From Arcticibacter sp. (GTDB lineage: Bacteria > Bacteroidota > Bacteroidia > 2-12-FULL-35-15): a stretch of DNA of 64,000 nucleotides. The position numbers were made by a program, and so were the translations under genes. The notes beneath the pieces were generated by a model. The model saw only the letters and a list, made by a program, of their open reading frames with translations, had not been told where the DNA came from and ran no database searches. This document shows, one piece after another, positions 36,451 through 44,791 of the stretch; position 1 is the first letter of the stretch, and each line of letters starts with the position of its first letter. The DNA is taken from contig JAJNQB010000021.1 of the NCBI GenBank assembly GCA_021155045.1, positions 148,484-212,483 of the forward strand, in the 5' to 3' direction.

Positions 36451-37443
36451 TTATTCTTTATCTAATTTATATTTTGCTAAGTTCATTCCAAAAGTTAAAC
36501 CTTTGCTAGAAACTAAGTCTTCTAACTCTGTCAACGATTTTTTACCAAAATTACGGAATTTCAATAAATCATGTTTAGCAAAAGAAACTAAGTCAGCTAA
36601 TGTTTCTACGTCAGCAGCTTTTAAGCAATTTAATGCACGTACCGACAAATCCATATCAACTAATTTTGTTTTTAATAATTGACGCATGTGTAATGATGAT
36701 TCATCAAATTCTTCTGTAGCCATTTTTTCTTCGCTATCCAAAGTAATACGCTCATCGCTGAACAACATAAAATGGTGAATCAAAATTTTAGCTGCTTCTT
36801 TCAACGCATCTTTTGGATGAATAGAACCATCAGTAACAATATTCAAAATCAATTTTTCGTAATCCGTTTTTTGTTCAACACGGTAATTTTCGATACTGTA
36901 TTGTACATTTTTTATTGGAGTATAAATTGAATCGATTGGAATTAAACCATGACTAGCGTTTGAAGGTTTGTTTTCTTCAGCAGGAACATAACCACGACCT
37001 TTATCGATAGTTAATTCCATTTTAATTTTAACACCAGCTTCCATGTTGCAAATCACTAAATCAGGATTTAAAACTTGGTAAGTAGAAGTAAATTTTCCGA
37101 TATCACCAGCAGTTAATTGTGTTTTGCCTGTAAAATTGATAGTTACTTTTTCAAAATCAGTAGTTTCAATTTGTTTTTTGAAACGTACTTGTTTTAAGTT
37201 TAATATGATTTCTGTTACATCTTCTGTAACACCTTTTATTGTTGAAAATTCATGATCAACCCCTTCAATTTTCATTGTAGTGATTGCGTAACCTTCTAAT
37301 GAAGATAATAAGATTCTGCGCATAGCATTACCTACTGTAATGCCATACCCTGGCTCCAAAGGACGAAACTCAAACTGACCTTCAGTTTCGCTAGAGTTAA
37401 TCATTATTACTTTATCTGGTTTTTGAAAAGCTAAAATTGCCAT
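36451..37443 (-). CDS. rpoA: DNA-directed RNA polymerase alpha subunit
   Basis: Three hundred and thirty residues. The N-terminal assembly domain (1-235) has FEFRPLEPGYGITVGNAMRRILLSSLEGYAIT. The C-terminal domain (~255-330) shows the helix-hairpin-helix region DLSVRALNCLKAADVETLADLV and FGKKSLTELEDLV. In the usual alpha-operon place after rpsD. Confidence 0.98.
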   Translation of the reverse strand: MAILAFQKPDKVIMINSSETEGQFEFRPLEPGYGITVGNAMRRILLSSLEGYAITTMKIEGVDHEFSTIKGVTEDVTEIILNLKQVRFKKQIETTDFEKVTINFTGKTQLTAGDIGKFTSTYQVLNPDLVICNMEAGVKIKMELTIDKGRGYVPAEENKPSNASHGLIPIDSIYTPIKNVQYSIENYRVEQKTDYEKLILNIVTDGSIHPKDALKEAAKILIHHFMLFSDERITLDSEEKMATEEFDESSLHMRQLLKTKLVDMDLSVRALNCLKAADVETLADLVSFAKHDLLKFRNFGKKSLTELEDLVSSKGLTFGMNLAKYKLDKE

Positions 37444-37501
37444 CGTATATATTTTGTTTTAAGTTTATTACTCTTTTTTTTAAGCGTGCAAAGATAAAAA
37501 A

Positions 37502-38107
37502 TTATTTTGAGTACAACTCAATAATCAATTGCTCTTTAATGTTTTCTGGAATTTGCATCCTTTCTGGAACAGAAATGTATTTACCAACCATCGTTGATTT
37601 ATCAAAATCCATCCAAGAATACTGATTTGTAGAAGATGCTATAGCGCTGCTTATAATTTCCATTGTTTTTGAACGCTCACGAACAGCAATAACATCTCCT
37701 GCTTTTAAAATGTAAGAAGGAATGTTTACAACGCTTCCGTTAACGGTAATATGACGGTGTCCTACCAACTGACGAGCTGCACTGCGTGTAGGTGCAATTC
37801 CCATACGGTAAACAACGTTATCCAAACGAGATTCTATTAATTGTAACAACACCTCACCTGTAACACCTTGTGAACGTTGAGCCATTGTATAAATTTTAGC
37901 AAACTGACGCTCTAAAATACCGTAAGTATATTTTGCTTTTTGTTTTTCTTGCAACTGAACAGCATATTCAGATTGTTTTGAACGTTTTTTAGATAACCCG
38001 TGTTGTCCTGGAGGGTAGTTCTTTTTTTCTAATGCTTTATCTGGACCAAAAATTGGTTCTCTAAATTTTCTTGCAATTTTTGATTTTGGACCTGTATATC
38101 TTGCCAT
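37502..38107 (-). CDS. rpsD: 30S ribosomal protein uS4
   Basis: Two hundred and one residues, full length. The N-terminal part includes RKFREPIFGPDKALEKKNYPPGQHG and lacks the zinc cysteines of some uS4 forms. The S4 RNA-binding domain is RLDNVVYRMGIAPTRSAARQLVGHRHITVNG. A primary 16S rRNA binder at the mRNA entry site, commonly a translational repressor of the alpha operon. Confidence 0.98.
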   Translation of the reverse strand: MARYTGPKSKIARKFREPIFGPDKALEKKNYPPGQHGLSKKRSKQSEYAVQLQEKQKAKYTYGILERQFAKIYTMAQRSQGVTGEVLLQLIESRLDNVVYRMGIAPTRSAARQLVGHRHITVNGSVVNIPSYILKAGDVIAVRERSKTMEIISSAIASSTNQYSWMDFDKSTMVGKYISVPERMQIPENIKEQLIIELYSK

Positions 38108-38196
38108 TTTTTATATTGTTGATAGTTAATTGTTGATTCTTATTTTTGATTGATTATGATATTTATTCCTAAATCATCAGTCGTCAATCGTCATTT
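38108..38196. repeat. Word-repeat spacer between rpsK and rpsD
   Basis: On the transcribed strand the 89-base spacer holds GACGATTGACGACTGATGA and AATCAACAATTAACTATC, quasi-repeated words unlike coding sequence. Its make-up is similar in kind to the spacers at 36374, 42153, 42417 and 51100. Confidence 0.45.
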
Positions 38197-38607
38197 TTAT
38201 ACTCTTCTACGTTTTGGAGGACGGCAACCATTGTGAGGTATTGGTGTTACATCCATTATTTCAGAAACCTCAATTCCTGCATTTGCTATAGTACGGATAG
38301 CTGATTCACGACCAGCGCCAGGACCTTTAACAAATACTTTAACTCTTCTTAATCCATTGTCGTAAGCAACTTTAGCACAATCTTGTGCTGCTAATTGAGC
38401 TGCATAAGGAGTATTTTTCTTAGAGCCTCTAAATCCCATTTTCCCAGCACTTGACCAAGAAATAACTTGACCAGCATTGTTTGTTAATGAAATAATGATA
38501 TTGTTAAAAGTAGCGTTGATGTGAGCTTGTCCCACTGCCTCTACTTTTACAACTCTCTTTTTTGCTGATGCTTTAGTTGCAGCAGTTGTTTGGTTTGTTT
38601 TTGCCAT
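38197..38607 (-). CDS. rpsK: 30S ribosomal protein uS11
   Basis: One hundred and thirty-six residues with GQAHINATFNNIIISLTN, WSSAGKMGFRGSKKNTPYAAQLAA and the C-terminal VTPIPHNGCRPPKRRRV. It forms part of the platform near the E site. Full length with the short Lys/Ala-rich N-terminal tail usual in this phylum. Confidence 0.98.
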   Translation of the reverse strand: MAKTNQTTAATKASAKKRVVKVEAVGQAHINATFNNIIISLTNNAGQVISWSSAGKMGFRGSKKNTPYAAQLAAQDCAKVAYDNGLRRVKVFVKGPGAGRESAIRTIANAGIEVSEIMDVTPIPHNGCRPPKRRRV

Positions 38608-38713
38608 TTTTTTATTTTTAAATTGATCGTTAACTTTTAGGTTAACCGTTTTTATTTTTAACTATCCTTTCCTTTTTGCTCGGTTATATCAGCATTTAAA
38701 GGGGTGAGGACTA

Positions 38714-39091
38714 CTATTTAGTTACTTTTTTCTTGTTAGCAACAGTTTTACGTTTTCCTTTACGTGTACGTGCATTGTTTTTAGTAGTTTGTCCGCGAAC
38801 AGGCAAACCAGAACGATGACGAATTCCACGGTAAGAACCAATATCCATTAAACGTTTAATGTTTAATTGTACTTCAGAACGTAACGCTCCTTCTAGCTTA
38901 TGTTTATCGCTTAAAATATTACGGATTGATGTTAATTGTTCATCGTTCCAATCTTGAACTTTAATATTTACATCAATACCAGCCTCAGCTAATACTTTAC
39001 GTGCTGTTGAACGACCTATACCAAAGATATACGTTAAACCTATTTCTCCTCTTTTGTTGTTTGGTAAATCAATACCTGCAATTCTTGCCAT
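38714..39091 (-). CDS. rpsM: 30S ribosomal protein uS13
   Basis: One hundred and twenty-five residues: MARIAGIDLPNNKRGEIGLTYIFGIGRSTA at the start, RLMDIGSYRGIRHRSGLPVRGQTTKNNARTRKG near the end. A head protein contacting the P-site tRNA and bridging to the 50S subunit. Confidence 0.98.
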   Translation of the reverse strand: MARIAGIDLPNNKRGEIGLTYIFGIGRSTARKVLAEAGIDVNIKVQDWNDEQLTSIRNILSDKHKLEGALRSEVQLNIKRLMDIGSYRGIRHRSGLPVRGQTTKNNARTRKGKRKTVANKKKVTK

Positions 39092-39130
39092 TTGTATTTA
39101 TTTATTTTTATTGTTAAATGCTTTCAAAAA

Positions 39131-39247
39131 TTATTTTTGACGTTGTTTAAATTTCGGATTTTTTTTGTTTATAACATATAAACGACCTTTTCTGCGAACA
39201 ATTTTGCAGTCAACGCTTCTCTTTTTTACCGATGCTCTTACTTTCAT
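39131..39247 (-). CDS. rpmJ: 50S ribosomal protein bL36, zinc-free form
   Basis: Thirty-eight residues, found by translating the gap between infA and rpsM: it starts MKVRASVKKRSVDCKIVRRK and ends FKQRQK, then TAA. The usual four zinc ligands (Cys-x2-Cys, Cys, His) are reduced to a single Cys14; the others are replaced by Ser/Arg, Asn and Phe, so this is the C-minus paralogue type that needs no zinc. Normal place before rpsM. Confidence 0.95.
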   Translation of the reverse strand: MKVRASVKKRSVDCKIVRRKGRLYVINKKNPKFKQRQK

Positions 39248-39281
39248 TTTATTTGTTTTTTATTACTTATTGCTTTCTAAT

Positions 39282-39500
39282 CTATTTATATCTATATGTA
39301 ATTCTACCTTTTGTTAAATCATAAGGTGACATTTCAATCTTTACTTTATCTCCAGGCAAAATTTTAATGTAATGCATGCGCATTTTACCTGAAATATGAG
39401 CTGTAATCACGTGTCCGTTTTCCAACTCCACTCGAAACATTGCATTTGACAATGCTTCTACTATTGTTCCATCTTGCTCAATTGAGGCTTGTTTCGCCAT
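39282..39500 (-). CDS. infA: Translation initiation factor IF-1
   Basis: Seventy-two residues forming one S1-like OB fold: EALSNAMFRVELENGHVITAHISGKMRMHYIKILPGDKVKIEMSPYDLTKGRITYR. It binds the ribosomal A site during initiation. Its place between map and rpmJ is standard. Confidence 0.98.
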   Translation of the reverse strand: MAKQASIEQDGTIVEALSNAMFRVELENGHVITAHISGKMRMHYIKILPGDKVKIEMSPYDLTKGRITYRYK

Positions 39501-39522
39501 ATTCTGTTTTTAAAATCTAATC

Positions 39523-40311
39523 TTAATTTTTATTCTTTAATACTTCTTCAATAAAATCAAAGCTTGATAAAATATCTGCTTTTTCTTTTCCTATCGCTAC
39601 TGTATGTTCAAAATGTGCTGAAGGTAAATTATCTATCGTTCTCACTGTCCAACCGTCTTCTTCTGACACAATATTTCTTTTTCCAAGGTTTACCATTGGT
39701 TCAATTGCTATTACCAATCCTTCTTGCAATTTCAATCCTGTTCCTCTTTTTCCATAGTTTGGAACTTCTGGTGCTTCATGCAATTTTTTTCCAACTCCAT
39801 GTCCAACAAGCTCTCTTACTATTGAATATCCATGCTTTTCAGCATGTGATTGAACAGCATCAGCTATATCTCCAATTCTTTTTCCAACCACCGACATTTC
39901 AATTGCTTTGTATAAACTTTCTTTTGTTACTTGCAAAAGTTTTAATGTTTCAGGTTTTACATCTCCAACTGCAAATGTATAGGCTGAATCTCCAACAAAT
40001 TCATTTTTTACAACTCCACAATCTACTGAAACAATATCGCCATCTTTTAACTCATAATTATTCGGAATTCCATGAACAACTTGTGAATTTACTGAAATAC
40101 ACAAAGATGCCGGAAAGCCGTTATAGTTTAAAAACGCTGGAACAGCTTTGTTATCATTAATAAAATCATAAGCAATTTTATCCAACGATAATGTAGTTAC
40201 TCCTGGTTTAATAGCTTTTGCTACTTCTGCCAATGTTTTCCCAACAAGTAAAGAACTTTCTCTTATTAATTCAATTTCCTCTTTTGTCTTATAGAATAAA
40301 TCTTTCGCCAC
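39523..40311 (-). CDS. map: Methionine aminopeptidase, type I
   Basis: Two hundred and sixty-two residues; removes the initiator Met from nascent proteins. Metal ligands are visible in VSVDCGVVKNEFVGDSAYTF (two Asp), GHGVGKKLHEAPEVPNYG (His) and AIEPMVNLG plus EHTVAI (two Glu); HGIPNNYELKDGD holds the substrate-side His. The start codon is GTG at 40311, then AKDLFYKTKEEIELIR; no ATG is nearby. It follows secY directly, with adk absent between them. Confidence 0.97.
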   Translation of the reverse strand: MAKDLFYKTKEEIELIRESSLLVGKTLAEVAKAIKPGVTTLSLDKIAYDFINDNKAVPAFLNYNGFPASLCISVNSQVVHGIPNNYELKDGDIVSVDCGVVKNEFVGDSAYTFAVGDVKPETLKLLQVTKESLYKAIEMSVVGKRIGDIADAVQSHAEKHGYSIVRELVGHGVGKKLHEAPEVPNYGKRGTGLKLQEGLVIAIEPMVNLGKRNIVSEEDGWTVRTIDNLPSAHFEHTVAIGKEKADILSSFDFIEEVLKNKN

Positions 40312-40328
40312 TTCCCTCTTTTATTCTT

Positions 40329-41669
40329 TTAAGCATTGGTCATACTCATTGAAGAGCGACCTTTTATTTTTCCTGTCTTCATTAATCCATCATAATGGCG
40401 CATTAATAAATGACTTTCTATTTGTTGTAAAGTATCTAACACAACACCCACCAAAATCAACAATGATGTACCTCCATAAAACTGGGCAAATTCTGATGTA
40501 ATGTTTAATCGTACCGCAAATGCAGGCAAAACCGCTATCAAAGCTAAAAACAAAGAACCTGGAAATGTAATACGCGACATAATAGCATCGATAAATTCTG
40601 CTGTTTTTTTACCGGGAGCAATTCCTGGTACAAAACCACCATTACGTTTCATATCCTCAGCCATTTGATTGGGATTAACAGTAATGGCAGTATAAAAATA
40701 GGTAAATACAATAATCAAAACTGCAAATACCAAATTATACCAAAACCCATAATGGTTCGAAAATGTATTAACAAATCCAGCCATATTATCCGACTGTGAA
40801 ATGCCTGCAATTGTTAAAGGAATAAACATAATTGCCTGAGCAAAAATGATAGGCATTACACCCGCAGCATTTACTTTTAAAGGTATATACTGGCGAACAC
40901 CACCATATTGTTTATTGCCAACAATTTTTTTAGCAAACTGCACTGGAATCTTTCTCGTTCCTTGAACGAGCATGATTGAACCAATAATTACTAAAAGCAA
41001 CAGCACCAACTCTATCAATAACATAATTAATCCACCTCCTTCATTTCCAACACGAGAACCAAGTTCAGCCATGAAAGCAAAAGGTAAACGAGCAATGATA
41101 CCAATCATAATGATCAATGAAATACCATTTCCAATTCCTTTATCTGTAATTTTTTCTCCTAACCACATAACAAACATAGTTCCTGTTACTAAAATCAAAA
41201 CGGATTGAAACCACCAAAAAGAACCAGTATCAGTAACTACACCTGGTTTATTTGCAATTTGAGTAGCAATATAACCTGGAGCTTGGAATAAAGTAATAAC
41301 AACAGTTAAAAAACGTGTTATTTGATTAATTTTTTTACGACCACTTTCACCTTCCATTTGCATCTTACGGAAGTAAGGCAATGCCATACCCAACAACTGT
41401 ATCACGATAGATGCAGAGATATAAGGCATGATACCCAATCCAAAAACAGATGCACGAGAAAAAGCTCCTCCAGCAAATATATTAATCAATCCTACTAAAC
41501 CACTATCGGCAACCTTATTTGCATCTGCCAACATCTCAGAGTTAACCCCTGGCAACACAATGTATGAACCTAATCTGTAAATCAAAATAAAACCAAGAGT
41601 ATTCAAAATACGAACTCTTAGTTCTTCGATTTTCCAAATGTTTTTTAATGTATTTATAAAGTTTTTCAT
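40329..41669 (-). CDS. secY: Preprotein translocase subunit SecY
   Basis: Four hundred and forty-six residues with ten predicted membrane helices; the channel of the Sec translocon. Recognisable blocks are RLGSYIVLPGVN, NIFAGGAFSRASVFGLGIMPYISASIVIQLLG (plug and helix 2), GIGNGISLIIMIGI, IPLKVNAAGVMPIIFAQ, NPNQMAEDMKRNGGFVPGIAPGKKTAEFI (cytosolic C5 loop) and the C-terminal MRHYDGLMKTG. All later T9SS and lipoprotein products in the window depend on it for export. Confidence 0.98.
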   Translation of the reverse strand: MKNFINTLKNIWKIEELRVRILNTLGFILIYRLGSYIVLPGVNSEMLADANKVADSGLVGLINIFAGGAFSRASVFGLGIMPYISASIVIQLLGMALPYFRKMQMEGESGRKKINQITRFLTVVITLFQAPGYIATQIANKPGVVTDTGSFWWFQSVLILVTGTMFVMWLGEKITDKGIGNGISLIIMIGIIARLPFAFMAELGSRVGNEGGGLIMLLIELVLLLLVIIGSIMLVQGTRKIPVQFAKKIVGNKQYGGVRQYIPLKVNAAGVMPIIFAQAIMFIPLTIAGISQSDNMAGFVNTFSNHYGFWYNLVFAVLIIVFTYFYTAITVNPNQMAEDMKRNGGFVPGIAPGKKTAEFIDAIMSRITFPGSLFLALIAVLPAFAVRLNITSEFAQFYGGTSLLILVGVVLDTLQQIESHLLMRHYDGLMKTGKIKGRSSMSMTNA

Positions 41670-41702
41670 ATACTTTTTTTATGCGTGTTGCACGTCATTT
41701 TA

Positions 41703-42152
41703 TTAAATTGCCACTGCAGAACCACCTTTAGCTTCTATAGCTGATTTTGCTGTTGCAGAAAATGCATGAACTTTAATTTCTACTTTAGATTTTAACTCTC
41801 CTCTTCCTAGTACTTTTACTTTATCATTTTTATGAGCCAATCCTTTTGAAATCAAAAATGCTAAATCAATACTATCAACTTTGTTAGCATCAATTAAACC
41901 TTGAATAACATCTAGATTAATTCCACGATATTCAACACGGTTAATGTTTGTAAATCCGAATTTAGGAACACGTCTTTGCAATGGCATTTGACCACCTTCA
42001 AATCCTCTTTTTGCAGAATATCCAGAACGAGATTGAGCTCCTTTATGTCCTTTTGTTGAGGTTCCACCTTTACCAGATCCTTGACCACGACCTAAACGTT
42101 TTTTTTCTCCTTTAACCGAACCTTTAGCCGGTGTTAATTTACTTAAGTTCAT
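41703..42152 (-). CDS. rplO: 50S ribosomal protein uL15
   Basis: One hundred and forty-nine residues: MNLSKLTPAKGSVKGEKKRLGRGQGSGKGGTSTKGHKGAQSRSG (glycine/basic N-terminal extension into rRNA), FEGGQMPLQRRVPKFGF and a globular C-terminus. Precedes secY as in most bacteria. Confidence 0.97.
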   Translation of the reverse strand: MNLSKLTPAKGSVKGEKKRLGRGQGSGKGGTSTKGHKGAQSRSGYSAKRGFEGGQMPLQRRVPKFGFTNINRVEYRGINLDVIQGLIDANKVDSIDLAFLISKGLAHKNDKVKVLGRGELKSKVEIKVHAFSATAKSAIEAKGGSAVAI

Positions 42153-42239
42153 CTTTTTTTTCTATTTGTTGATTTGTAGATTTAGTGAATTGGAGGTTTT
42201 GATGTTCTCCATCTCTCTATTTCGATACTTCTCTAAATT
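42153..42239. repeat. Word-repeat spacer between rpmD and rplO
   Basis: Eighty-seven bases with GAATTGGAGG, TGTTCTCC and CATCTCTCTATTTCG words. GGAG and CTCC segments can pair into a weak hairpin. No ORF. Confidence 0.4.
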
Positions 42240-42416
42240 TTATTTAATAATAGTAACCAAATGAGCTACTTTATGAATCATACCAAGAATTTGAGGTGTA
42301 GCCTCTTTTTCAATAGTTTGGTTCAATTTTCTGAAACCCAATGCACGTAAAGTACGTTTTTGACGCTCAGGGCGATCAATACCACTTTTTACTTGTTTTA
42401 TTTTAATTTTTGCCAT
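42240..42416 (-). CDS. rpmD: 50S ribosomal protein uL30
   Basis: Fifty-eight residues, read from the gap between rpsE and rplO: it begins MAKIKIKQVKSGIDRPERQK and continues LRALGFRKLNQTIEKEATPQ before a hydrophobic C-terminus and TAA. The core matches uL30. Its flanking spacers of 87 and 85 bases are unusually long for this operon and contain word repeats. Confidence 0.95.
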   Translation of the reverse strand: MAKIKIKQVKSGIDRPERQKRTLRALGFRKLNQTIEKEATPQILGMIHKVAHLVTIIK

Positions 42417-42501
42417 TTTATTTAATTTGAAAATTTGAAAATTTAATAATTTGAAAATTTAATTGAGCCATTTTCAAATTGGCACATTCTCAAATTTAGA
42501 T
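42417..42501. repeat. AATTTGAAAATT-type hairpin spacer between rpsE and rpmD
   Basis: The 85-base spacer is built of repeated AATTTGAAAATT words on one side and the complementary ATTTTCAAATT and TTCTCAAATTT words on the other, giving a long AT-rich hairpin. It carries no terminator-like T tract for the minus strand and lies inside an operon, so it looks like an inserted repetitive element. Confidence 0.6.
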
Positions 42502-43020
42502 TTATCCGTTAAATACTTTTTCCATTGAAATCCCACGTTGTTGAGCAACCGTAGCAGCATCACGCATTTTCATCAAAGCATCCATTGTAGCTTTTACCAC
42601 ATTATGAGGATTAGATGAACCTTTTGATTTTGCCAATACATCTGTTACTCCAACACTTTCTAATACTGCACGCATCGCACCACCTGCAATTACACCTGTT
42701 CCGTGTGAAGCAGGTTTTAAGAATACAACAGAACCACTGAATTTACCAAGTTGTTCGTGAGGAACAGTTCCTTTAACGATAGCAACTTTAATTAAATTCT
42801 TTTTTGCATCCTCAATACCTTTAGTAATAGCATCAGTTACCTCTTTTGCTTTTCCTAAACCATAACCAACAATTCCTTTTTCATTTCCAACTACAACAAT
42901 AGCTGAGAATGTGAAGTTTCTACCTCCTTTAGTAACTTTAGTTACACGTTGAATGCTAACAAGTTTATCTTTTAATTCGATATCACTTGATTTTACTCTT
43001 TTTACGTTTGCGTTTGACAC
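42502..43020 (-). CDS. rpsE: 30S ribosomal protein uS5
   Basis: One hundred and seventy-two residues: LVSIQRVTKVTKGGRNFTFSAIVVVG, GYGLGKAKEVTDAITKGIEDAKKNLI and AGGAMRAVLESVGVTDVLAKSKGSSNPHNVVKAT. A decoding-fidelity protein at the mRNA entrance. The start is GTG at 43020 followed by SNANVKRVK; no in-frame ATG lies close upstream. Confidence 0.97.
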   Translation of the reverse strand: MSNANVKRVKSSDIELKDKLVSIQRVTKVTKGGRNFTFSAIVVVGNEKGIVGYGLGKAKEVTDAITKGIEDAKKNLIKVAIVKGTVPHEQLGKFSGSVVFLKPASHGTGVIAGGAMRAVLESVGVTDVLAKSKGSSNPHNVVKATMDALMKMRDAATVAQQRGISMEKVFNG

Positions 43021-43059
43021 GATATAATTTTTTAAATTTTTACTACTTTATTTTTCAAA

Positions 43060-43416
43060 TTAGAATTTAAGACCTGCTTCACGAGCTGCTTCAGCCAATG
43101 ATTTAACTCTTCCATGGTATAAATATCCGTTTCTATCAAAACGAACATTTGTGATACCTGCAGAAGTAGCTTTTTCAGCAATTGCCTTACCTACTAATTT
43201 TGCTTGTTCAATTTTATTTACTTTAGCATCTGCAATACCTTTTTCAGATGAAGATGCAGCCAATAATGTTTTACCAGCATTGTCATCAATCAATTGAACG
43301 TATATTCCTTTGTTGCTTCTAAAAACAGAAAGTCTTGGACTCTGAGCATCACCGCTAACTACTTTACGGATACGTTGCTTGATTCTGTTTCTTCTATATT
43401 CTCTTGTAATAGCCAT
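43060..43416 (-). CDS. rplR: 50S ribosomal protein uL18
   Basis: One hundred and eighteen residues: RIRKVVSGDAQSPRLSVFRSNKGIYVQLIDD and FDRNGYLYHGRVKSLAEAAREAGLKF. Binds 5S rRNA with uL5. Full length. Confidence 0.97.
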   Translation of the reverse strand: MAITREYRRNRIKQRIRKVVSGDAQSPRLSVFRSNKGIYVQLIDDNAGKTLLAASSSEKGIADAKVNKIEQAKLVGKAIAEKATSAGITNVRFDRNGYLYHGRVKSLAEAAREAGLKF

Positions 43417-43466
43417 TTTTTATCTTATTTCTATCGGTTTCTGCCGATAATTAATTTTATAATTTA

Positions 43467-44021
43467 TTATTTACCTGCTGCTTTACCTGCTTTTCTTCTT
43501 AATACTTCACCAGTAAACTTAATACCTTTTCCTTTGTACGGCTCGGGTTTACGTAATGAACGGATTTTTGCAGCTACCATTCCTAATAATTGTTTATCGC
43601 AGCTTTCCATTACTATTTTAGGATTTTGCCCTTTTTCAGCACTAGTAACAACTTTAATTTCTGCTGGTAATTCAAAAGAAACGTTATGTGAATACCCTAA
43701 AGATAATTCTAATAACTGTCCTTTGTTCGCAGCACGATAACCAACACCAACAAGCTCCTGCTCTGTTTTATATCCTTCGCTAACACCTTTAACCATAGAT
43801 GCTATTAAAGCACGATACAAACCATGCATTGCTTTATGACGTTTTTGTTCAGTTGCACGAACTAAAACAAGTTTATCTTCTTCTTTGTTGATACTAATTC
43901 CAGAATCAACATTTTGAGTTAAAGTTCCTTTTGGACCTTTAACTGTTATAACATTCTTATCAGAAATGTTAATTTCTACTCCTTTCGGAAGTGCTATTGG
44001 TAATTTACCTATTCTTGACAT
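43467..44021 (-). CDS. rplF: 50S ribosomal protein uL6
   Basis: One hundred and eighty-four residues with two similar domains: MSRIGKLPIALPKGVEI and the C-terminal IRSLRKPEPYKGKGIKFTGEVLRRKAGKA. Near the factor-binding site. Unlike its neighbours it has a strong Shine-Dalgarno sequence (CCTCCT on the plus strand at 44030-44035). Confidence 0.97.
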   Translation of the reverse strand: MSRIGKLPIALPKGVEINISDKNVITVKGPKGTLTQNVDSGISINKEEDKLVLVRATEQKRHKAMHGLYRALIASMVKGVSEGYKTEQELVGVGYRAANKGQLLELSLGYSHNVSFELPAEIKVVTSAEKGQNPKIVMESCDKQLLGMVAAKIRSLRKPEPYKGKGIKFTGEVLRRKAGKAAGK

Positions 44022-44029
44022 GCTCTTTT

Positions 44030-44035
44030 CCTCCT
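44030..44035 (-). promoter_or_regulatory. Strong Shine-Dalgarno of rplF
   Basis: AGGAGG on the transcribed strand, 8 bases before the rplF ATG. Other genes in the operon have A-rich, Shine-Dalgarno-free leaders, as expected in Bacteroidota, so this site stands out. Confidence 0.75.
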
Positions 44036-44040
44036 AAAGA

Positions 44041-44436
44041 TTAATAAACAAAACATAATACTTCGCCACCTACATTTTCTTTCTTTGCTTCTTTATCAGT
44101 CATAACACCTTTTGAAGTAGAAACAATGGCAATACCTAACCCATTAATTACTCGTGGTATGCTTTTAGAACCAGCATATTTACGTAAACCTGGAGTTGAA
44201 ACTCTTTGCAATTTTTTAATTGCAGATTGTTTTGTAACAGGATGATACTTCAAAGCAATTTTAATGTTGCCTTGTGTATTATTGTCTTCAAATTTGTAAT
44301 TTAAAATGTACCCTTTTTCAAAAAGAATTTTTGTAATTTCTCTTTTAAGGTTAGAAGCAGGAATTTCTACTACTCTGTGGTTTGCTTTAATAGCATTTCT
44401 CACTCGTGTGAGGTAATCTGATATTGTATCTGTCAT
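44041..44436 (-). CDS. rpsH: 30S ribosomal protein uS8
   Basis: One hundred and thirty-one residues: TDTISDYLTRVRNAIKANHRVVEIPAS, and the C-terminal RVINGLGIAIVSTSKGVMTDKEAKKENVGGEVLCFVY, the 16S helix 21 binding domain. It often regulates the spc operon. Confidence 0.98.
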   Translation of the reverse strand: MTDTISDYLTRVRNAIKANHRVVEIPASNLKREITKILFEKGYILNYKFEDNNTQGNIKIALKYHPVTKQSAIKKLQRVSTPGLRKYAGSKSIPRVINGLGIAIVSTSKGVMTDKEAKKENVGGEVLCFVY

Positions 44437-44512
44437 TTTATTTGGTTTTATATGTTATCCCGCACGCAGGATAATTATACATTAATACTCTTTTTAATAA
44501 GCCTTTTGGTAA

Positions 44513-44782
44513 TTACCAACTTGCTTTTGTAACACCTGGTATCATACCATCCAATACCATTTCACGAAATGTATTACGTGAAAGACCAAATTGGCGCATA
44601 TAACCTCTCGGACGACCAGTTAATTTACAACGGTTACGTTGACGAGTTGGTGATGAAGCTCTCGGTAATTTTTGTAATCCTACTGAATCTCCAGCAGCTT
44701 TTAAAGCAGCTCTTTTATCAGCGTATAGATCAGCAAGTCTTTTACGTTTAACTTCTCTTGCTTTCATTGATTCTTTTGCCAT
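44513..44782 (-). CDS. rpsN: 30S ribosomal protein uS14, zinc-free form
   Basis: Eighty-nine residues: KAREVKRKRLADLYADKRAALKAAG and LPRASSPTRQRNRCKLTGRPRGYMRQFGLSRNTFRE. Only one cysteine remains, so this is the C-minus form that does not bind zinc; together with C-minus bL36 it indicates a zinc-sparing ribosome set in this operon. Confidence 0.97.
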   Translation of the reverse strand: MAKESMKAREVKRKRLADLYADKRAALKAAGDSVGLQKLPRASSPTRQRNRCKLTGRPRGYMRQFGLSRNTFREMVLDGMIPGVTKASW

Positions 44783-44791
44783 CGACTTATA

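Noticed and set aside
39564..40160. Long plus-strand frame of ~198 residues opposite map
   Set aside because: Antisense to a well-supported gene; Leu/Gln-rich composition is the mirror of map codons.
43294..43740. Plus-strand frame opposite rplR and rplF
   Set aside because: Antisense shadow covering two ribosomal genes and their gap.
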